Assembly (NCBI GenBank): GCA_037447655.1
Contig: JBBHKE010000717.1
Coordinates: 1 to 64,000, forward strand
DNA length: 64,000 nt
Reading direction: 5' to 3'
Source: Zygnema cylindricum
Taxonomy: Eukaryota; Streptophyta; Zygnematophyceae; Zygnematales; Zygnemataceae
A program made the translations under genes and the position numbers. The notes below the pieces were generated by a model. The model had not been told where the DNA came from, did not search any database, and saw only the letters and a list, made by a program, of their open reading frames with translations. Below, piece by piece: positions 58,201-64,000 of the stretch (position 1 is its first letter; each line of letters opens with the position of its first letter).

Positions 58201-61200
58201 TTACTAGGTTGTGCTTTTGTATGTTAGAGGTTGAATTTTACATGTATTTGATCCAGGATAAACGAAGATAAATTTCAGCCAATTGTCAATGTAAAATTGG
58301 CAATTATTTTTTACATCAACCCATCAATCGAAAAAACAATTGTCGAGTGGGCAATTAGTTAGAGCACCCTGAAGGTTCAAGGACATGCTAGAGAAATCAT
58401 GTACGGAAATGCAGTGGAATTTTTATTTTTTATAAACCTGTCTTGGGCGTATGAAACGGCAGAGCAGAGTGGTATTTTGTGTTTTATTATACAATTTTTT
58501 GTGTTGTCGATATTTATAATTTTGTTTTATGGAAATTTTTGACTTATCATTGGTGAAGGTTATATTTGAAATGTACATATATCTGGGGCCGGATATGGGA
58601 TCAGCAATTCATTCTCTGGTGATGGTCGCAATTCATGTTGCCTAGGATTTTAACAGACATAATTTAAATCCCGTCAATGGGTTACTACTGAGAATTTAGA
58701 CTCGAGAAATTGTAAAATTGTGTTGGCGACTGCTAAGGTTTATGTGTACGTTGCTGAAGAGCATTCCCTTCTTCCAGGATTTTTCCAAGGTACACAAAGT
58801 TATTTGTTTACAGCTTACTGAAAGTTTTTTTGGCTGAGTGGTGTAATTGCAGGAGAAGGCTGACAAACTTGCATCAGAACTAGAAGATTTGCGGAAAATG
58901 GTGAATAAAAGGGCTAAACAGCTGGGTTTGAAAGTACGGCCCATTCTTGGGTCAGATGAGGTTCCTTTTGGTAAGAACTAGAATTCTCTTGTTTACAACT
59001 TGAAATGCAATGGTTGCTGCAGTATAATTTGCCTACCTTTTGGGTCACCCTTTCCCACTCCCCTGGAAAATCTAAAGATAGTTTCGTTATGGGTATTGTG
59101 AATACAGGATGGCAACCAGGACTTCAGGAAAATGCGGTGGAATGGGATGATGAATGGCATGATTTTATGGACGAAGGTAAAATTTGTGATTTTCTTTTGA
59201 CAGTGAATTTTGGATTTTTTTGCATTTGTATAGTCGTCTATTTTGAGAGGTATAACATTGATCGCTTTTCCTGCCGATTGAAATGTTTCCTATCTTGCTT
59301 GCTGTATACTTGTGGATGTTAGATAAGAATATTCATGTATCAATAAAGGTGAGACTGGTTGCTTTTGTGCCGTTAATTTAGATTTTACTTCTCTTGAGTT
59401 TGTGGATCTGAGTTTATTGATTGGGAATTTGGGGATCTTGAGTTTATCAATGACATTGATCTCTATGATCTTGAAGCTATTGATCTCGTTTCTGGATCGG
59501 GTCTATCAACTGTGTTTTTTTATCTTGACGAGATTATCGCGCAGGAGTTTGTTGATCTCAAGTTTGTGTATTGATCACAGGTTTTGCACCAGTCTACGAT
59601 ATTGGAGACGAAGTTGGTCCTGTGACTATCGATTTTAATGACCCCTTTCCTCCCACCTCAAATGTGCCCTTGGAGATCACAAAAGACCCTCTCCCAGCGG
59701 AAAAAGCCAATGGTACAGTTGTGGCAGTGTCGAAAGAAGAACGGAGGGAAAAGGAGGAGGAGGAGGAGGAGGAGGAGGAGGAAGAGGAGGAAAAGGAGAA
59801 GGAGGAGGAAGAAAGACATACCGATTTCAGCAAAAATGCAAATGATTTTCTTGGCCAGCCTCACACTGTTAAAGATAAAATTGCATTTTTTGAAAGTGCT
59901 GTGGATCCCAGAAAAGACAGCCACGATTCTTTGGATAAAGACGTGGTAGTGAACGATAGGATTTATGACAAGGACTACGGAAAGACCCCTGGATACGGTG
60001 GAATTGGAGATGATGGGTACATTGAAAGCGAGGACGAATTTGAATCTCTCAAGGCGCCACAAAGGTACTTATGTTAATCCATCTGCACTTTGAGCGGGGT
60101 ATCCATTCACTTTGTATATCTAAAAATTCTAAAAAATCTCAAAAACAAGGTCATTAGAAATATAATAAAAAAATTTGGGGACAGTTGGAAACATCAATAA
60201 TGTTTTATGACAAGGTGTATAAAATATTAATATATATCTGGAGGATTTGTGTATGTTCCACACGTCAACACATGTTCAAATTCAATTGGAAACAGGATTC
60301 AAATGGATATTTTCCTGATAGAAGCGTGGAACGTCCAGATAGTGAGTATATAAGTTACTGGTCTGTCAAGGCTATTATGTCCAAAACCTAATATAGGAAG
60401 TAAGTCTTCTATGGGGCAGTGGAGGGTAACAACTTTCCCGAATAATTAGTTTGTAATTCCATTCAGAATTATCTGGATTATAAAATGCAAATGTTGTTTT
60501 CCCTTAAGCTGGAACTGAGGACCCACATATTACAAAGAATGAATTACCTTCCTTTCCCCCTCTCTTTTTTCTGTTTAAAGGTTCTTAGCTGTTAAGCATG
60601 GGTTGTTTGTTTTCCTTACCCTTGTGACTCTTCTGAATGCATGTTAGTGACCACTTTGCTATGTACAATAATGCATTGCAAGCATTTTGTTGAAGGCATG
60701 TAATATCTATCTGTGTTTGTATACAACATAGGCTAGTAGGAGTTTATATATCTATTTGATTACTTGGGTATTATGACAGTGAGAGAGTTGTCAGTATTGA
60801 TGCCGAATTATAGTCATTTGTGCTAGTTTAGGGTCTGCTGATGTGACGGCTTGCTGTCCACTCCGTTAGTTAGCAGTTGTTTGCATTATTTCAGCAGATA
60901 TGATTGACGACCAAATTATTGGAATTGACTCAAATAGCTGAACAACTTTTTTATTAACAAGATTCTTATAACAAACTATTGACAGATATCCGGAGAGGAC
61001 TGACTCGTTGAACTCAAGTGGTCGCTATGAAGAGAGGCAAACAGCATACAGTCGCAGTAATTCGACAAGGTCAGTATATGTGACGTGCACTCATAGGTTC
61101 TTTATCAGTTGGCTTATGGGACTTTGTACTGTAATCTGCGTGTTTAATGGGTAACGTTCTTTAGAATATTGACGTCCTGAAGATCTTTAAAAACTTTCTA

Positions 61201-61790
61201 GCCGTTTAAAAGGGTTCACTTATGCTGAAAACTGATCGAGCTTGCGAGGTTTCGTATCCATATGGTTCGGGCCATAATGAGTGCGGAAGAGGGAAAAAGA
61301 ATATTTAACGGGAGTTAATTTTCAACTTCTGCAAACTGTTGTTTCGGCTATAACTTGCAGCAGTCGATTCACAATTAAGTTAGTCTTCAATTCTCCACCA
61401 TCCCAATATTTTTTGGAAATGTGGAGGTTTGTATGTCTGCATTTTGGATGGTGATGCAATTTGTCTGCGGTTCACAAGAAAATTCTGATTTTTTTGTTTT
61501 TTTTTCTTGTCTTTTTTTTCGGGGAACGCTTGGGGATTTTTCTCTGCAGTTTGGATGATGATTTGAAATTTCTGATTGACTACATAATTCTGATTATTTG
61601 GGCGTTTGTGGTTGTTTTTTGTTTTGTTTTGGGTATGTGGGAGGCGACTTTTCTCTGCAGTGTGGATGGTGACGCAGAGTCTTCTGCAACGAATACTTTT
61701 GAAAGTGGGCAGGTCTGGACTGCCTTTGGGCAGCGCCATACTAATGATGACGAGGCAGATTCAAGAGTCCGGGCTTCATGGGGACTGTAA
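49242..61790 (+). CDS. EH/Pan1: EH-domain endocytic adaptor, plant AtEH/Pan1-like (13 exons, about 1070 aa)
   Basis: Proposed exons: 49242-49373, 50811-52188, 52599-52859, 54317-54555, 55287-55361, 55866-55937, 56283-56381, 57170-57241, 58853-58970, 59108-59176, 59581-60064, 60986-61069, 61661-61790. All introns are GT-AG, phases agree and the total is 3213 nt. EH domain 1 (about 1-95) has the EF-hand loop DVNRDGQISGQE and pocket tryptophan in IWHNSDQ. A Pro/Gln/Ser-rich linker follows (about 95-455) with DPFAAVGF. EH domain 2 (about 460-550) has loops DTDRDQKITGRE (480-491) and DQDKDGALSHRE (514-525) and W510. A coiled coil spans about 640-800 (exons 4-9). The tail has WQPG, another DPF (859-861) and a poly-Glu tract. 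EH domains bind NPF peptides; plant AtEH/Pan1 proteins belong to the TPLATE endocytic complex at the plasma membrane. Length fits the Arabidopsis relatives. The start is the first ATG in the frame, directly before the EH domain. I cannot separate EH1 from EH2. Confidence 0.93.
50036..50231. repeat. Possible worn MITE in EH intron 1
   Basis: Left edge TACACCATCGATCGCTATTA resembles the TACACCG family. The right edge near GACATGCAGTGTA is only a weak inverted match. Confidence 0.35.
54010..54316 (+). repeat. Decayed tandem copies of the exon-4 start in EH intron 3
   Basis: The segment around the exon-4 acceptor occurs about three times. CCATGCAGACAGCT-like motifs stand at 54076, 54214 and 54371 (spacing 138 and 157 bp). 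The block ending TTTGTG(T/C)AGAAATG stands at 54155 and 54310. The copy at 54161-54220 still reads as a relative of exon 4 (MFFSSSSAAISASQNRPLQ against MLSSSSSANVSTSQNRGPMQ), but splicing it in with its own GT would shift the frame. Confidence 0.7.
57315..57866. mobile_element. MITE-like element (552 bp) in EH intron 8
   Basis: Ends TACACCTTGAATCGTAATTA and, inverted, TAATTACAATTCACGGTGTA, with GCGTTAA continuing on both arms. Interior is larger than in other family members and codes for nothing visible. It has a pure GCGCGC stretch near 57557. It lies inside the intron at 57242-58852. Confidence 0.78.
59751..59815 (+). repeat. GAG/GAA microsatellite coding poly-Glu
   Basis: A run of GAG with some GAA and AAG codons inside exon 11 of the EH gene, giving a Glu/Lys-rich stretch. 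Repeat length may vary between alleles. Confidence 0.9.
61425..61660 (+). repeat. Decayed tandem copies of the exon-13 start in EH intron 12
   Basis: The acceptor plus first exon bases recur with a period near 109 bp: TCTGCATTTTGGATGGTGATG (from 61436), CTCTGCAGTTTGGATGATGA (from 61541) and the used CTCTGCAGTGTGGATGGTGA (from 61653). AATTCTGATT follows in the first two copies. Confidence 0.65.
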
Positions 61791-62261
61791 AATATGGAAA
61801 TGAGGTGCGTGATTCTTTAGGAGAGTTTCAGAGGATGTCACTCGCGTTGAGTTTTGTTACTCACGTTACTGTAACGTGAGTAACGTGTGATTTTTTAGTT
61901 TTTAACTGGCCGACTTGTTACTAAAGTCACTCGTAATAATGTGGGTTAAGCCCAACTTATAGAAAGTTCACTCGCATGGGTTTGTTTTACTCGCATTACT
62001 GTAACATCAGTAATGTGTGGTTTTTAAATGGGGCATGTATGTGTCAGTGTTGTTACTTAGGTTGATGTATATAGAAGAATTGTTTGAAGACGATGTTAAT
62101 TGTCGACTACTGCGTAGTTTGTCCTTTTGACGAATAGGATCAACGAGATCATCAACTGATAGGGTTCAGTCCGTGCATATGCAATTGGTAGAGCCGGATT
62201 AGAACTTTAGATACAAATGAAGAAATAGTTCATGATACTATTCTGATATAGTGATGAAAGC
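61791..62261 (+). other. 3' flank of the EH gene with a repeated palindrome
   Basis: Probably includes the 3' untranslated region; no clear poly(A) signal is assigned. The arms GTTACTCACGTTAC and GTAACGTGAGTAAC (61856-61869, 61871-61884) form a perfect 14-bp hairpin with one loop base. A worn copy with the same flanks lies at about 61968-62020. Confidence 0.6.
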
Positions 62262-62481
62262 TACACCGTGTATCGCTATTAGTGTTAATAATTTATTGCC
62301 ACTTAAAACATATTTTCTCCGTACACATTCGTCCGATTTTCAATTTGAGACCGCCAGCCGGAAGCTGAGAATCCTACCTTTCAATCGCAACTGTCAGATC
62401 CACAATCCAACATGTGTGTACGGAGAAAAGATGTTTTAAGTGGCAAAAAAAACATTAACACTAATAGCGATTCACGGTGTA
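62262..62481. mobile_element. MITE, TACACCG family, best-preserved copy (220 bp)
   Basis: Ends TACACCGTGTATCGCTATTA and TAATAGCGATTCACGGTGTA. The arms stay complementary for about 70 bases (TTGCCACTTAAAACATATTT against TGTTTTAAGTGGCAAAA; TTCTCCGTACACA against TGTGTACGGAGAA). It contains no gene. Confidence 0.88.
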
Positions 62482-64000
62482 GTGGTCGAGATGGGAAACT
62501 GGTGTTGTTTTTTCATTTTATGGTTTCGTTTGTGAACAAACTGTTTGTCGTTCTTCCGAATTGCCCATCATGTGTTTCTCAAAAGGTGCTGAAAAAGTAT
62601 TTTGCTGATAGGATTCCGGGTTCGTTGATTTGTAATCGTCTAGTATCCAAAGGCTCATTTTTTTGTTTTTCCGGTTAGGGCCGACTAGTGGGATTTTCGT
62701 GGCATGGTTATTGTTTTAAAGAGTTAATACTGTTGTTAGAAATAGTGACCGGTAAGGATTCCTTTACCGGTTTCCTTACTCTTTACCCTTTGCTCGTTAG
62801 CCTCTACCCGTTGCACTTTGCTTACTTTCCTTTCCTTTCCTTTCCTTTACAAGTGTTGCTCATGATGGGTTTTGGTTTACCCGGTTGTACTTGTATACAG
62901 GTGTCTTTCTCAAATTTTCTGCATTTGCTTCACTTTGGTCACAAATTTTTTTGAAAAGAAAACGGACGCTTCGGTGATGCCCCTTCGTTTTTTTTTTTTT
63001 GGGTATTCTCAAAAATGGGCAATTTGGCGGCATTGTCTCAGTGGGGGCATATACATATAAATTCAACTTCGTACTGAGTAGAAATTATTGTGATTTATGA
63101 ACCTTTTCTTAGCAAGGTTTTGATTTTCGAGGATTACTACATAGACTGAGAAAGGGATGACGAGGTTGGAGAGGAATCAAGGAAGGTTAAAGGGATCCCA
63201 GTCATATTTTTTTTGGAGGCACTTTTTAACCTATTTTGCGAATTGTTAATTGAATTTGTTTTTGCACAGCTGAACTTTTGAGTGTACTTACTTTCCTTAA
63301 AGAGCATATATTATTAAAGTAGCGGATAGAAAGTCAAAGGCTAGGGACGGAAACTGAGTTTGAAAGTTATTTTGAATATAGACGAAGTTGAAGGGTAGGC
63401 TAGAGAGTTCGATGTTGGTGGCATTCCACTGTAAATGGGCGTAACTGGGTGTAATTGGGAAACTAGTTAATGTCTTGATGGTACGAAATGGGGAAAATAA
63501 AAGTGGAAGTACTGTCTTGTATTGGAAGGTGAGGTTCTCTTGGGTTACAGGAGAGGCGAAACCAGAGAGGCAAAACCAAAGGTTACTGTTTAAACCGATG
63601 GGAGGTTGCGAGTGGGATGATGAAATTTTATGTGTCAACGAGTGTGAATTTTCTAAGCTCCTGGGATAGATGGCCGGAAAAATGTTACCAAATCTTCTGA
63701 CCTTGTCACAAAGTTTTAAGAGGTAAAAACAAAGGTTATTTCGCAAATTTGGTTTCACTCTCTGTTTTAAAGAAGTGCCCTTCGAAAATATCACATTAGC
63801 AATGTTTACACCAAAGTTTATTGTAGGTTTTCTGACTATTGTTTCGACCCGATTTGAATCTGACAGAAACCGCATTAGCCATCGGCATGTGTCGCGCAAT
63901 TTAATTAAAAAAATTGGTATGGACATGGATTGTGTGCTTTGAGACTTAAAATCTCAACAAATTCAGGGAATTGATAATCGCAGTGACTATTTTGGTTGTG
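62482..64000. other. Intergenic, no supported gene
   Basis: Contains a short TTTCC repeat at 62825-62848 and a run of T at 62989-63000. The longest ORF (minus, 63297-63926, 209 codons) matches nothing I know and is flanked by AT-rich sequence, so I do not call it a gene. Confidence 0.45.

Noticed and set aside
63297-63926. 209-codon minus-strand ORF
   Set aside because: No recognisable domain, no family resemblance, AT-rich context and no splice or promoter support; probably chance.
1-64000. CRISPR arrays, bacterial operons, rRNA genes
   Set aside because: Nothing of the kind is present; tandem repeats here lack the spacer structure and the gene architecture is eukaryotic.

Overview
This window is plant nuclear DNA. 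The evidence is a 13-exon EH-domain endocytic gene of the plant AtEH/Pan1 type, with GT-AG introns up to about 1.6 kb, next to a dense nest of plant-type Ty1/copia LTR retrotransposons and several MITE, hAT and Harbinger-like DNA elements. The species cannot be named from sequence alone. A run of ten N (37453-37462) marks an assembly gap.

Layout. Positions 1-25682 are a nest of one copia lineage. A decayed forward pol (1575-4589) has its 3' LTR at 4621-5599. It abuts a minus-strand copia (E) whose pieces lie at 5600-6726 and 19652-20550, with its 5' LTR at 20551-21585. E is split by forward element B (6727-19651), and B is split by reverse element C (9738-16187, TSD GTTTG). Further LTRs F, G, H and a solo LTR I follow to 25682. 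Positions 25683-27774 hold MITEs and an LTR remnant. Element D (27780-34228, TSD TTCCT) is the best-preserved copia, with one stop and one frameshift. Positions 34229-37805 hold a TATCG-rich DNA element, simple repeats, the gap and an LTR stub. Positions 37994-43463 hold a decayed non-LTR reverse transcriptase with a zinc-finger/nuclease-like C-terminus, interrupted by two LTRs in tandem. Positions 43800-48302 are DNA-transposon rich, including an 8-bp-TSD hAT element that itself contains a Tourist/Harbinger-like element, a 62-bp satellite and a TA-flanked MITE. Positions 49242-61790 are the EH gene, the only gene here that looks functional. The rest is intergenic, with one MITE and short repeats.

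Shared biology. Every readable 5' LTR/internal junction carries a primer-binding site complementary to the anticodon arm of initiator tRNA-Met, not its 3' end, and the gag ATG lies inside that site. The LTRs also carry an antisense tRNA-like block with A-box and B-box sequences. The EH gene should act in clathrin-mediated endocytosis as an adaptor (two EH domains, Pro/Gln-rich linker, coiled coil, acidic tail). It carries MITEs in its introns and shows decayed tandem copies of the 5' ends of exons 4 and 13.
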